A DNA stretch of 64,000 nucleotides from Chitinophagaceae bacterium (GCA_016704325.1 JADJAG010000008.1:806001-870000), one strand, 5' to 3'; counted from the first letter of the stretch, positions 45,206-54,814 are shown. Notes: a model not told the origin generated them from the sequence alone. Numbers and translations are program-made.

Positions 45206-48064
45206 ATGAGAAAATTAACCCTTCTTGCATTCCTTTTCACCTCATCGTTGACTATTTCATTTGCTGATACGGCATGGAAAGCAAGCATAAGCAGAAACAC
45301 TGCCTTTGTAGAAAATAAAGGACAAGTGATGGATCAGCATAACAGGGAAAATAAGGAAGTCCGGTTTATGTATGTGGATGGCTTATTTAACCTGCAACTC
45401 AGGAAGGGTGGCTTCAGCTATGAATTGTTTACGATAGATGAAAAGAAAACATCCTTTCCGGAATCCGGGATACCGGACAATGAGGAACAAGCATTCAGAA
45501 ATTTTGTGGATGATCAAAGCACCATGCGCGCTCACCGGATTGATGTTACATTGGTGGGTGCCAATCCGGCTGCTGAAATTACAGGCGAAGAGGCAACCGG
45601 TATCGTATATAATTTCTATACAGATGGTACAGGCAATCAAGGAGCAACCGGTGTGGCTTCATTTGAAAAGGTAAAGTATAAAAACATTTACCCTGGTATT
45701 GATCTTGTTTTTTTCGCACCGGATCAGTCAGCCGATTCATTCCTGAAGTATGAATGGATCGTTCATCCGGGCGCAGATGCTTCGAAAATTAAATTGAAGT
45801 ACGATGGAGCCATTTCCTTCCTGCCTGATGCAGAGGGCGGATTTAATTTGTATGCTGCTACCGGTATCATTAATGAAAGTAAAGTGATTGCTTTCCGTGC
45901 TGATGACCGTTCTTCAGTTCCGGCACAATATCAATTCAATCATAACACGGTCAGCTACAAAATAAAACGCGACAAAGAAAACACGATTGTTATTGATCCC
46001 AATATTCTCTGGTCTTCTTACTATGGTGGTGAACTTTCAGAAGATGTAAACAATGGAGAACTGGCAGTTGATAAACAATCAAAATTAATTATCGTTGGCA
46101 GCACGTTCAGCACCATGTATATTGCTACCAATGGCGCATTTCAGACTTCCTTTGCAGGAGGTTATCATGATGCCATCATAGCAAAATTTACCACTGCCGG
46201 AAAACTGTCATGGGCTACTTACTATGGCGCACCGGGCAAAGATGAAGGGCATGCTATAACCACTGATAATGATAATAATATTTTTATTGCCGGACTTACC
46301 ACCAGTCAAACCGTAATCAGCACTCCCGGAGCCTTTCAAACCCAACTCGGTGGATACTCAGATGCTTTTGTAGTGAAGTTCAATGCAAATGGAATCCGAT
46401 TATGGGGTACCTATCTTGGTGGTTCTATTCAAGATGAAATACTTGGAATGGATTGCGATAAGAATGGCAATCTCTATTTCACAGGCTACACTGTAAGCCC
46501 CGATCACATTGCTACACCTGGTGCGCACCAGGATACTATGAATAATCCCGGTGGCAATAATGGTGATGCCTTCCTGGGTGCCTTTTCACCGGGCGGCAGT
46601 TTGAAATGGTGTTCCTACTTCAGCGGCCCTGCACAGGACCGTGCTCATGGAATTTGCGTAGGTAAAAACAGCGACCTGTTTATTGAAGGCACCGCTGAAA
46701 GCACTACACAATTTTCTACAGCAGGAGTGCACCAATCCGTTTTTGCCGGCGGTCCTACAGATGCATTCCTGGCAAAATGGGATACTTCAGGAAATTTTTA
46801 TTGGTGCAGTTATCTCGGAGGCACCAATGAAGAGCATGGCAGAGGTGTTAAAATAGATGGTGCCGGAAATCCTTACATCATAGGATGGTCTAATAGTCAC
46901 ACCGGTATGAGTACGCCCGGTGCTTACCAGGAAGAATGGTTTGAAGCCTATGAAAATGACGGCTTTCCCAAATACGATGGATTTCTTGCAAAATTCAAAA
47001 AAGATGGAAGCCTGGAATGGGGCACCTATTATGGCGGTGGCGGAAAAGACCAGGTTTTCGATCTTACCATTGACAATGATAATGACTTCGTTTATTTCGG
47101 CGGACTCACTGCCAGTACATTCAATATCAGCTCTCCGGAATCCTATCAGCCGGCGCTTGGCGGAAAAACAGACGGATTCTTTACTAAGTTTTCATTCACC
47201 GGTACCCGAATCTGGGGCAGTTATTTTGGAGTGGAAGGCAGCGAAGAGTTGCACGGCATAGAATTGGACAAGAGTGGTTTTATGTATATCCTGATCTCCG
47301 CCGATGGGAACGACTTTTCTGTAACACCGGAAGCATACCAGACTGCAAATTATGGTGGAGAAGACGCTGTGGTAACACGATTGAATGTGGCCGATGCCTG
47401 CTATGACAAATACGAACCCAACAACACCAATTCGACTGGTTATCTCATCAAAGCATATGAAGATGCCAACTTGTGGGGTTACACCGCTGCAATCTCAGCT
47501 ACTGCTGATGCAGACTGGTATAAGATTAAACTATCTGCAACTACCAACCTGAAACTGATACTTACTGATCTGCCTGCCGATTACGATTTAAAATTGTACA
47601 AGGCAAACGGGCAGTTACTTTTTACTTCAGCCAATGCCGATACCGTTGATGAAACCATTATCTATAACGGTGCCCCTAACGGGAATTATGTGATACACAT
47701 CGTTCATGCCAGCAACATGTTTGATCCCAACAATTGCTACAGACTTCAGCCGGTAATTTCTGTTAATCCCTGGTTGCAAAAAGTCGGACAGGAAGTTACG
47801 CAACAGGTTTCATCGCTGCAGGCTTCCGTATATCCTAATCCCGCTATAGGTGAAATCAATTTAAAAATCAGTTCAGCTTTCAGTCAACAGGTACAGGTTA
47901 CCCTGTATAACATATTGCATCAGCCTGTTTATTTTCAGACAATAGAAGCGTCTGTAAACACGCAGGAACTCAGGATACCGGCAGGTAGTTTAACTTCCGG
48001 AATTTATTTTGTTGAACTCATGCACCATGGAGAGAAAAAGGTAATGAAGGTACAGTTGCTTTAG
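45206..48064 (+). CDS. T9SS-secreted SBBP beta-propeller protein, copy 2
   Basis: Protein of 952 residues with the same domain order as its upstream neighbour: signal peptide, AFVENKGQVMDQ domain, SBBP repeats (SYYGG, TPGAYQ, DGFLAKF), a PPC-like domain (DWYKIKLSATTNLKLILTDL) and a T9SS tail (VYPNPAIGEINLKI, GIYFVELMHHG). The two genes are clearly a tandem duplication, but they have diverged, so it is not recent. They are probably co-transcribed. The function in adhesion or substrate binding is inferred from the class of protein. Confidence 0.87.
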   Translation: MRKLTLLAFLFTSSLTISFADTAWKASISRNTAFVENKGQVMDQHNRENKEVRFMYVDGLFNLQLRKGGFSYELFTIDEKKTSFPESGIPDNEEQAFRNFVDDQSTMRAHRIDVTLVGANPAAEITGEEATGIVYNFYTDGTGNQGATGVASFEKVKYKNIYPGIDLVFFAPDQSADSFLKYEWIVHPGADASKIKLKYDGAISFLPDAEGGFNLYAATGIINESKVIAFRADDRSSVPAQYQFNHNTVSYKIKRDKENTIVIDPNILWSSYYGGELSEDVNNGELAVDKQSKLIIVGSTFSTMYIATNGAFQTSFAGGYHDAIIAKFTTAGKLSWATYYGAPGKDEGHAITTDNDNNIFIAGLTTSQTVISTPGAFQTQLGGYSDAFVVKFNANGIRLWGTYLGGSIQDEILGMDCDKNGNLYFTGYTVSPDHIATPGAHQDTMNNPGGNNGDAFLGAFSPGGSLKWCSYFSGPAQDRAHGICVGKNSDLFIEGTAESTTQFSTAGVHQSVFAGGPTDAFLAKWDTSGNFYWCSYLGGTNEEHGRGVKIDGAGNPYIIGWSNSHTGMSTPGAYQEEWFEAYENDGFPKYDGFLAKFKKDGSLEWGTYYGGGGKDQVFDLTIDNDNDFVYFGGLTASTFNISSPESYQPALGGKTDGFFTKFSFTGTRIWGSYFGVEGSEELHGIELDKSGFMYILISADGNDFSVTPEAYQTANYGGEDAVVTRLNVADACYDKYEPNNTNSTGYLIKAYEDANLWGYTAAISATADADWYKIKLSATTNLKLILTDLPADYDLKLYKANGQLLFTSANADTVDETIIYNGAPNGNYVIHIVHASNMFDPNNCYRLQPVISVNPWLQKVGQEVTQQVSSLQASVYPNPAIGEINLKISSAFSQQVQVTLYNILHQPVYFQTIEASVNTQELRIPAGSLTSGIYFVELMHHGEKKVMKVQLL

Positions 48065-48090
48065 CATCTTTAAGGAATTGAGGTTGGGTC

Positions 48091-48320
48091 GGGTGCATAC
48101 CAAATTGTCGCTGCTCATGACATTATCCTAAAAATAGCCTTCTAAAGCCAGCACGCAAAGGACGCAAAGCTCGCAGAGCTGGATTAAGTAATTTTTTCTT
48201 TGCGGGCTTTGCGACCTTTGCGAGACAATCAATCCAATTGAAACATAATCTCTCTATTAGGTACGGTTCCCTATTACCAAATAGTTAAACAGTACTTGCG
48301 CGACAATTTGGTATGCACCC
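48091..48320. mobile_element. Intact miniature inverted-repeat element (230 bp) with 9-bp target duplication
   Basis: The first 21 bases (48091-48111, starting GGGTGCATACCAAATTG) are the exact reverse complement of the last 21 (48300-48320). The element is flanked on both sides by GGTTGGGTC (48082-48090 and 48321-48329), a perfect 9-base target duplication. Inside, 48154-48178 and 48198-48222 form a long imperfect hairpin built of CGCAAAG-type nine-base units. There is no coding capacity, so it must be moved by a transposase elsewhere. Its ends match the GGGTG-N5-CAAATTG form of elements A, B and C. Confidence 0.92.
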
Positions 48321-48329
48321 GGTTGGGTC

Positions 48330-48617
48330 TTCCTTTCCAGGTATAAATGACCTAAATACAATTCCATTTCATTTATTCAGAGTTAGCGAAAATCATATTG
48401 CGTAAGTGCAAACTTGAAACTATTGTGCTTAGACCAGGCCTTTACCGGAAGACTTAATGGATTTTAAAGCCTATGCACAAAACACACTTTCAATTTTTGC
48501 AGACACACAAGCTGATTAAAAAAATGAAACAGTGTTTTTGCCATTCCAAAAAAACATAGACAAAAGACAAACAACCCTGAAAACAGGGGTACTTGTTTCT
48601 CCTGGAAAATTGATAGA
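48330..48617. other. Intergenic region without a supported gene
   Basis: About 290 AT-rich bases between the miniature element and the end of the HxlR gene; nothing recognised. Confidence 0.45.
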
Positions 48618-49028
48618 CTAAACTTTTATCATTTCCCTGATAGATGCTTTTATAAATGCCTCTTTATCCTTTTTTAATTCTTTGACCATTGGTTTTAAGT
48701 AAGTAGGGATTGTAAAATATTTTTCATTCCATAAATGAATCTCCACGAGGATTGGAAACAAATCAATTCCCTTTTGAGTTAGCCTATACAGAACTTTCGC
48801 TTTGCTTTCGGGGTGGTCAAGTTTTTCAATAATCTCATTCTCTTCAAGACTCTTTAATCTTGCGGCTAAAATATTTGTTGCAATACCTTCATCCGATTTT
48901 AAGAAATCACCATAGGTGCATTTTTTATTAAACATCAGGTCTCTGATAATTAACAGCGACCATTTATCTCCCCAGATATCAAGGGAGCAACTAATAGGAC
49001 AATCCGACCTCTTTTGATTCTTGTTCAT
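48618..49028 (-). CDS. HxlR family transcriptional regulator
   Basis: Protein of 136 residues from the ATG at 49028. A longer frame reaches 49121 but runs through the operators. It is a winged helix-turn-helix of the HxlR type with CPISCSLDIWGDKWSLLIIRDL, TNILAARLKSLEENEII and LYRLTQKG. Cys10 sits at the conserved N-terminal cysteine used by some members (YodB, HypR) to sense electrophiles or disulfide stress; Cys14 and Cys38 are also present. It is divergent from an alpha/beta hydrolase and two more enzymes, with palindromic sites between, so it probably represses both directions. Confidence 0.9.
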   Translation of the reverse strand: MNKNQKRSDCPISCSLDIWGDKWSLLIIRDLMFNKKCTYGDFLKSDEGIATNILAARLKSLEENEIIEKLDHPESKAKVLYRLTQKGIDLFPILVEIHLWNEKYFTIPTYLKPMVKELKKDKEAFIKASIREMIKV

Positions 49029-49046
49029 AAATATTTGTTTAGAAAC

Positions 49047-49096
49047 ACTTGCATATTGCAAGTATTGAAGTATGTTTGCACTTGCATTTTGCAAGC
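49047..49096. promoter_or_regulatory. Two palindromic operators in the hxlR divergent promoter
   Basis: ACTTGCATATTGCAAGT (49047-49063) and ACTTGCATTTTGCAAGC (49080-49096) are two near-identical inverted repeats with CTTGCA/TGCAAG arms and 3-base centres. The centres are 33 bases apart, about three helical turns. Their place between hxlR and its divergent neighbour makes them the likely binding sites of the regulator. Confidence 0.8.
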
Positions 49097-49128
49097 AAAT
49101 ATACAAACAAACCATTAACAATTAACAA

Positions 49129-49977
49129 ATGGCTACTCAATATTCAACATACGCAACAATACCCACACAATTTGTTACATCTGCAAATAGAATAAAGTTT
49201 GCATATCGCAGACTTGGAGCAAAGAAAGAAATACCCATTATTTACTTTAACCACCTGGCAGCAAACCTGGATAATTGCGACCCAAGGATAATGGATGGCA
49301 TGGCTACACAACATGAAATCATTTCGTTTGACTATCGTGGTGTGGGTTCCACATCAGGCGATGATGCAAAATCAATACAAGACATGGCGAAGGATTGCCT
49401 TGCATTTATAAAAGCATTGGGCTACCCAAAAGTGAACATCCTGGCTTTTTCAATGGGAGGTTTTATCTCACAGGAATTAATGGCCATGGAACCGTCTTTG
49501 GTGCGGAAAATAATTCTTGCAGGAACGGGTCCAAGAGGCGGTAAAGGTGTAAGCGATGTAGTAAAACTTACTTACCGGGATATAGTAAAAGGTTACTTGA
49601 CTTTCGTTGACCCCAAATTCTATTTGTTCTTTACTTCTACAAAAAATGGAAAGACGGCTGCCCGTGATTTTTTAAAACGCTTAAAGGAACGAACCGTAAA
49701 TCGCGATACCCCAGTAAAAATAAAAACATTACAAACGCAGTTGAAAGCCATATCTAAATGGGGCTATGAGGAGCCCGCGGATTTGTCAAAATTTACTTTA
49801 CCTGTACTAGTCATTAATGGGGACAATGATAGGATGGTTCCAACACCAAACTCTTATGATATGGCGGAACGATTTCCAAATGCCCAACTGCATATTTATG
49901 AAGAAGCAGGGCACGGAGCAGTATTTCAACATCACGATGATTTTGTTAAAAGGGCATTGACTTTTTTCGCATGCTAA
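49129..49977 (+). CDS. Alpha/beta hydrolase
   Basis: Protein of 282 residues without a signal peptide. The fold shows in IIYFNHLAANLDN (oxyanion region), ISFDYRGVGSTSG, the nucleophile elbow AFSMGGFIS (Ser about residue 113), the acid region VINGDNDRMV, and the catalytic histidine in EEAGHGAVFQH. The substrate is unknown. It is first of three genes divergent from hxlR and presumably under its control; members of such clusters often act on reactive carbonyl or ester compounds. Confidence 0.88.
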   Translation: MATQYSTYATIPTQFVTSANRIKFAYRRLGAKKEIPIIYFNHLAANLDNCDPRIMDGMATQHEIISFDYRGVGSTSGDDAKSIQDMAKDCLAFIKALGYPKVNILAFSMGGFISQELMAMEPSLVRKIILAGTGPRGGKGVSDVVKLTYRDIVKGYLTFVDPKFYLFFTSTKNGKTAARDFLKRLKERTVNRDTPVKIKTLQTQLKAISKWGYEEPADLSKFTLPVLVINGDNDRMVPTPNSYDMAERFPNAQLHIYEEAGHGAVFQHHDDFVKRALTFFAC

Positions 49978-50013
49978 TTTTCAACAGTCCTATTTAAACT
50001 TATCAATACAAAA

Positions 50014-50883
50014 ATGAAAACGGTAACAGCAATACTCTTACTAAGTTTCTTCGCAGGTGTAAATTCCTTTTCCCAAATCGCAGCACCAAAACCTACCAAG
50101 ATTTCTACAGCTATCAAGTCGGAAAAGCATTTATCGTCATCCATTTTACTATGGATGCGGACAGACAAACCCCGTCAGGAAGGAATGGACAGATGGAAAG
50201 GCCCGCATTCTAAAATAATTTCTGCAAACAAAGGACTGTGGGAATACCGTCAAATACATTTAGCCGAAACCAATACTGGTCTGTGGACATCAATCACGGG
50301 TGTGGAAACCACCATACCGCAAGACCGCAAAATAGACGGCATTGCCGATGTTACCTTGAAAGGTTTTCTTTCTCTTTTGAGAGGCAGAGAACAAAATAAA
50401 CTTGCCTTCAAGGACGAAGTCAATCTATTTAAACGAACCATACTTTATGCAGCGTTCCCAAAAAATTCCCGCTGGTATGAAATGACTGAACCCAACACAA
50501 AAATTGAAGCAAGAAGCATTGTTTTCTTTCGTATAAAAGAAGGTGTGAAAGAAGATGATTTCAAAAAGTTTATCATGGAAGAGCTTACTCCCATGTTTGC
50601 TAATACCGGAGTACTGAAGGAATTAAGAAGCAAGGCATACAGTCCTTGGAAGGAATCACAATGGAACACACCTGATGTATTACACGATAATGCGAAAGAG
50701 GTGCAATTTCAGGCTTCGTTGTTGCTAGGCTTTTCAGATAAAACCGCAATGGAGCAGTTCTTTAAAAGCGAAGCTGTCAAAAAACTTTCTGATAGAATTT
50801 CTATTTTCTGTTCGGCAGTTCATGCTTATGAAATAGAGGAGACATTGACCTTTGTAAGAGATGGAATGCAAATTTCACATTAA
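50014..50883 (+). CDS. Secreted EthD-like (dimeric alpha/beta barrel) protein
   Basis: Protein of 289 residues with a signal peptide (MKTVTAILLLSFFAGVNSFSQ). Two halves both look like ferredoxin-type alpha/beta-barrel domains. The first has ILLWMRTDKPRQEGMDRWKGPHSKIISANKGLWEYRQ-like features with the EthD-type GPH; the second is IVFFRIKEGVKEDDFKKFIME. The EthD family is linked to oxidative breakdown of small organics, but its activity is not well defined, and export of such a protein is unusual. It lies 36 bases after the hydrolase in the same presumed operon. Confidence 0.65.
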   Translation: MKTVTAILLLSFFAGVNSFSQIAAPKPTKISTAIKSEKHLSSSILLWMRTDKPRQEGMDRWKGPHSKIISANKGLWEYRQIHLAETNTGLWTSITGVETTIPQDRKIDGIADVTLKGFLSLLRGREQNKLAFKDEVNLFKRTILYAAFPKNSRWYEMTEPNTKIEARSIVFFRIKEGVKEDDFKKFIMEELTPMFANTGVLKELRSKAYSPWKESQWNTPDVLHDNAKEVQFQASLLLGFSDKTAMEQFFKSEAVKKLSDRISIFCSAVHAYEIEETLTFVRDGMQISH

Positions 50884-50898
50884 TAAAATACAATCAAC

Positions 50899-51903
50899 AT
50901 GATGAAAGCATTTATTGTTAAACGCTACAGCAAGGTGGAGAAACTTCAACTTGTTGAATTGCCTATACCGGCAGTAAAAGACAATGAAGTTTTAGTGCAG
51001 ATATACGCTGCAAGCATAAATCAAATAGACATCAAATTAAAAAGTGGTGAGTTTAAACTCATACTCCCATATAAATTTCCTTTGATTTTAGGACATGATC
51101 TGGCAGGAATAGTAACTAAAATAGGTTCCAACGTTAGGCGCTTCAAAGTTGGCGATGAAATTTTTGCCCAACCTGCTATCTATAAAATTGGCTCGTTGGC
51201 AGAATATATTGCTATTAATGAAACAGATGTTGCTCTAAAACCAAAAAACATATCTATGGAAGAAGCTGCTTCCATTCCATTGGTTGGTTTAACTTCATGG
51301 CAAGCACTGATTGAGAAAGCGAATCTGAAAAAAGGACAGAAGGTTTTTATTCAGGCAGGTTCGGGAGGCGTAGGCACATTTGCTATTCAGTTAGCAAAAC
51401 ATTTGGGTGCAACTGTTGCCACCACAACAAGTGCAACCAATATTGGTTTGGTGAAAAGCCTGGGTGCAGACATTGTGATTGATTACAAGAAAGATGATTT
51501 TGAAACCATGCTAAGAGATTATGATGTGGTTTTAAATAGTCAGGATACGAAGACACTTGATAAATCACTACGAATATTAAAACCAAATGGAAAAATTATT
51601 TCAATATCTGGTCCGCCTGATACGGATTTTGCGGATCAAATTGGTTCACCCTGGTTTATAAAGTTGATTATGAAAATACTAAGTTCAGGAGCTAAGAAAA
51701 AAGCAAAACGACTTGGAGTGGACTATTCCTTTCTTTTTATGAGAGCAGACGGAAATCAATTGACAGAAATTGCTTCACTTATCAATGCTGGTATCATAAA
51801 ACCTGTTATGGACAAAGTGTTTCCATTTGAACAAACCAATGATGCCTTGGCTTATGTTGAAACAGGTCGTTCAAAAGGAAAAGTAGTTGTGAAATTGAAA
51901 TAG
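50899..51903 (+). CDS. NADP-dependent quinone/zinc-type oxidoreductase (MDR superfamily)
   Basis: Protein of 334 residues of the medium-chain dehydrogenase/reductase superfamily. It has the N-terminal GroES-like half (KDNEVLVQIYAASINQIDIK, LGHDLAGIV) and a Rossmann half with IQAGSGGVGTFAIQLAKHLGA (AxxGxxG motif). The catalytic zinc ligands are absent, which points to the quinone-oxidoreductase branch. Such enzymes reduce quinones or enones and are often induced by electrophiles, which fits control by an HxlR regulator. It starts 15 bases after the EthD-like gene. Confidence 0.88.
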   Translation: MMKAFIVKRYSKVEKLQLVELPIPAVKDNEVLVQIYAASINQIDIKLKSGEFKLILPYKFPLILGHDLAGIVTKIGSNVRRFKVGDEIFAQPAIYKIGSLAEYIAINETDVALKPKNISMEEAASIPLVGLTSWQALIEKANLKKGQKVFIQAGSGGVGTFAIQLAKHLGATVATTTSATNIGLVKSLGADIVIDYKKDDFETMLRDYDVVLNSQDTKTLDKSLRILKPNGKIISISGPPDTDFADQIGSPWFIKLIMKILSSGAKKKAKRLGVDYSFLFMRADGNQLTEIASLINAGIIKPVMDKVFPFEQTNDALAYVETGRSKGKVVVKLK

Positions 51904-52035
51904 TTAATGCCATTTGACATTCACCATGTTGTGTTTAACGTAATGTTGTTAAAGGCAGTATTTCAATCAATAAACTATTATTTCATGGAAGCTTTTTTTA
52001 GCGCAACTATTAATATCCAATTCAGATCTTCAAAC

Positions 52036-52064
52036 AAAAAAAGGGAGGCTCAGCAGAGCCTCCC
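52036..52064 (-). terminator. Rho-independent terminator
   Basis: GGGAGGCTC (52043-52051) pairs with GAGCCTCCC (52056-52064). On the minus strand it is followed by seven U (A-run at 52036-52042), placing it just after the stop of the minus-strand T9SS gene. Confidence 0.93.
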
Positions 52065-52090
52065 CATGAAGAGTTGCATTCGAAAAATTG

Positions 52091-54571
52091 TTACTTAATG
52101 ATGATCAACTTCTTTGTTGCCAACTGTTTGCTATTGTTTGCAATCACAACTTCATAGATACCCGGAATCAATCCAAGGTTTTTTTCCACCAGTACTTGTG
52201 AGGCGGCATTTAATTCCTTGGTATACATTTCGCGGCCATTCAAATCGTAAATTCTCAAAGTTGCATCTTCGGTAATTCTATAGGTCATCGACAAATTACC
52301 CTGGTTGGGGTTAGGATAAATTTCCATGTCATTGCTCACTTCCGGAGTTTGAATACCAACCCCTTCCGCAACCTGAACCTTTAACAAAAAGCCATCATCA
52401 AATCCACCAAATACTTCCTGTGCAACACCCGGTGTACTGATGTCTTCACTTTCTGCCGTACCTACCAGAAATATGTGAATATCCGCCTTATCTGTAGCAA
52501 GGGCCAGCACGCTTTCCCTTTCCGGACCTCCATAATAACTCCCCCAGATACGGTTACCCGCAGAATCAAATTTCTCTACAAACATGTCATCCTTTCCGCC
52601 ATAAACAGGCTGAAAACCATCGGGCGTTGATATAATAGTGGGGGAAGTGGTAGTGCCACCAAAATAAACATCATTACCAATCATTGTAACACCACGTCCG
52701 CGATCTTCTGAACCATCGCCCAAATAGGTGGACCAAACCGGGTAACCATTGGTATGCCATTTCATAATAACAGCATCATGCGTAGGCAATCCTTGTCCGT
52801 CAAAACCCTGGCTCCATACAGGTTGGAAGGTTCCAGGAGTGGTTACCCCTGTATCACTTGCACTATAGCCAATGAAATAAACATATTCTCCCATAGGATC
52901 AACCCGGACTCCACGGCCCCGGTCTTCTTCTGATCCACCCCAATAGCTGCACCACTTTAATGCTCCGGTTGAACTATACTTTGCAATCAGGTAATCCTGC
53001 CCGCCGGAATTATGGTCACGATAGGCATTTTTCTTTATACCAAAAGCACTGCCTGTGCTGCCATTGATATAAATATTACCATTAATATCTGCATCCACGC
53101 TTCTTCCATGGTCTTCACTTTCACCACCTAAAAAGGTACCCCAGATCAGCTCACCATCAGAGGTCCATTTGCTCAAAATCAAATCAGAATGCTTATTGTT
53201 TACCGGTTGCCATGCATCCGGTGTAGCTATTCCACTATCACTGTTCGAATAACCAACCATAATAACATTACCCTCATAATCCTGCTTCAGCCTTCTGATA
53301 ATATCCTCATCCTCACCCCCATAATAGGTAGCCCATAGTCGCTGACCGTCTGGATTGAAGTATGCCAGGATGCCGTCTTCAACACCCGCGAATACTTCCT
53401 GATGCATGCCATTGCCCAATGTTACGATACCATCAGGACTTGTAGTGTGTGCACCGATATAAATGAACTCGTCTTTATTTACGATGCAAGCCCTTGCCCT
53501 GTCCAGGCCTGAACCTCCATAATAAGTGCCCCAAATACGAGTGCCATCCGAATTATATCGAACAATATAAATATCAATGTCCCCAATTTTTTCAGTTTGA
53601 TAAGCTCCTGCAGTTGCAATATTATCAGAGCTATACGTGCGTCCGGTAATAATAACATGGTCTTCACTGTCTACTGCCAGTCCGCGTGCTTCATCACTTT
53701 CCAAACCACCGGCATACGTCGCCCATACCAGCGCAGGGTCTATTACCAATGATTGCTTAATATCGTAATGAGCTACATCAAAGCGGATAAAGTCATCTTC
53801 CTTCTTAAAAGATACCGGTACTTGTGAAATCTTAATTCCTGCATCATTCAACAGGTAAGATTCAGGAATCATTTCGAACATCCGTCCAAGACTATTTGAA
53901 GTTTCCAATGTTCCGTTTTCTAAAATCTCTTGGTTGTTGATGCCATTATACCGGTAGCGAATATCATTTACATTACCTCCTGGGTGTACCACAAAATCAT
54001 ATGCCAATGATCTCATTGGATAGGCTTCAGGGCAGGCAATCATAACCAGATCAATGTTTTTATAAAGGTTCTTGTAGGTAACCTTGTTGTATTGCAGTAC
54101 GTTGTTAATTCCTTCCTGCGGCGTAAAAGACAAATAATAGTTGATATAATCCGGTAGCATCTCTTCAGCTACAATTTCAGGATTGGCATTGGCTCCTAAA
54201 AATTGAAGATCAATCCTGCTACTTTTATAATGTACCGGTGCCGGTGGAACATCTTCCGGATCCAGGTGATGCGCTTCGGCATAACCCAATGCTTCGGAAA
54301 TTGTGCGTGGCTCCTGTTCCATAGTAAACAATTCAAAGCTTACGGTATTTGGTAACAATTGCACCTTAATTCCCGGGCGGATATACATGTACTGAAGATC
54401 CTCTCTTGGATTGCCTTCCTGATCCCGAAACTGACCTTTGTTTTCAATAAAACCCAATGGCCCTGTTAGCGGAGTTCTTTGCGGTGTTTGTGCAAATGCC
54501 GGTAGTATTCCGGTCACAAACAAGGCTAAAAACTGCAGAACAAGTACTCGTGTGCGGACAACTTTAGTCAT
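52091..54571 (-). CDS. T9SS-secreted SBBP beta-propeller protein, copy 3
   Basis: Protein of 826 residues. Signal peptide (about 8-28, VLQFLALFVTGILPAFAQ), then the GFIENKGQFRDQ domain (about 40-280) that also opens the proteins at 42282 and 45206. SBBP repeats follow (about 285-735) with WGTYYGGSGLDRARA, WCSYWGGSEEDRGRG and VDPMGEYVYFIGYSASDTGVTTPG-like blades, then a T9SS type A tail (IYPNPNQGNLSMTY, PGIYEVVIANN). It lacks the PPC-like domain of the other two. Role unknown; likely surface-exposed. Confidence 0.87.
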   Translation of the reverse strand: MTKVVRTRVLVLQFLALFVTGILPAFAQTPQRTPLTGPLGFIENKGQFRDQEGNPREDLQYMYIRPGIKVQLLPNTVSFELFTMEQEPRTISEALGYAEAHHLDPEDVPPAPVHYKSSRIDLQFLGANANPEIVAEEMLPDYINYYLSFTPQEGINNVLQYNKVTYKNLYKNIDLVMIACPEAYPMRSLAYDFVVHPGGNVNDIRYRYNGINNQEILENGTLETSNSLGRMFEMIPESYLLNDAGIKISQVPVSFKKEDDFIRFDVAHYDIKQSLVIDPALVWATYAGGLESDEARGLAVDSEDHVIITGRTYSSDNIATAGAYQTEKIGDIDIYIVRYNSDGTRIWGTYYGGSGLDRARACIVNKDEFIYIGAHTTSPDGIVTLGNGMHQEVFAGVEDGILAYFNPDGQRLWATYYGGEDEDIIRRLKQDYEGNVIMVGYSNSDSGIATPDAWQPVNNKHSDLILSKWTSDGELIWGTFLGGESEDHGRSVDADINGNIYINGSTGSAFGIKKNAYRDHNSGGQDYLIAKYSSTGALKWCSYWGGSEEDRGRGVRVDPMGEYVYFIGYSASDTGVTTPGTFQPVWSQGFDGQGLPTHDAVIMKWHTNGYPVWSTYLGDGSEDRGRGVTMIGNDVYFGGTTTSPTIISTPDGFQPVYGGKDDMFVEKFDSAGNRIWGSYYGGPERESVLALATDKADIHIFLVGTAESEDISTPGVAQEVFGGFDDGFLLKVQVAEGVGIQTPEVSNDMEIYPNPNQGNLSMTYRITEDATLRIYDLNGREMYTKELNAASQVLVEKNLGLIPGIYEVVIANNSKQLATKKLIIIK

Positions 54572-54814
54572 GATGTATGCTTTTTTTCAAGTTAATTAAT
54601 GAAAGGCAAATTAAGAAAGGACAAATTTATCACATTGGCATGAAACCATTGTCCAAAGTTTCTTAATAAACTGTTAATCGGAGCGGCAAAAGTAAGTTAT
54701 TTATTTTTAGCGCCCATACATCACTGGCAAGGGTATACGACAAATTGGAAATTGAATATTGACTTAAGATTTACTATTTCAGTCAATGACATTGATCCAA
54801 GAATGAAGATCCAG
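54572..54814. other. Intergenic region with an outlying repeat-element end
   Basis: A sequence like the left end of elements A and B (GTATACGACAAATTGG) lies at 54733-54748. Either element C is longer than its core, or two copies are nested here. No gene was found. Confidence 0.5.
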
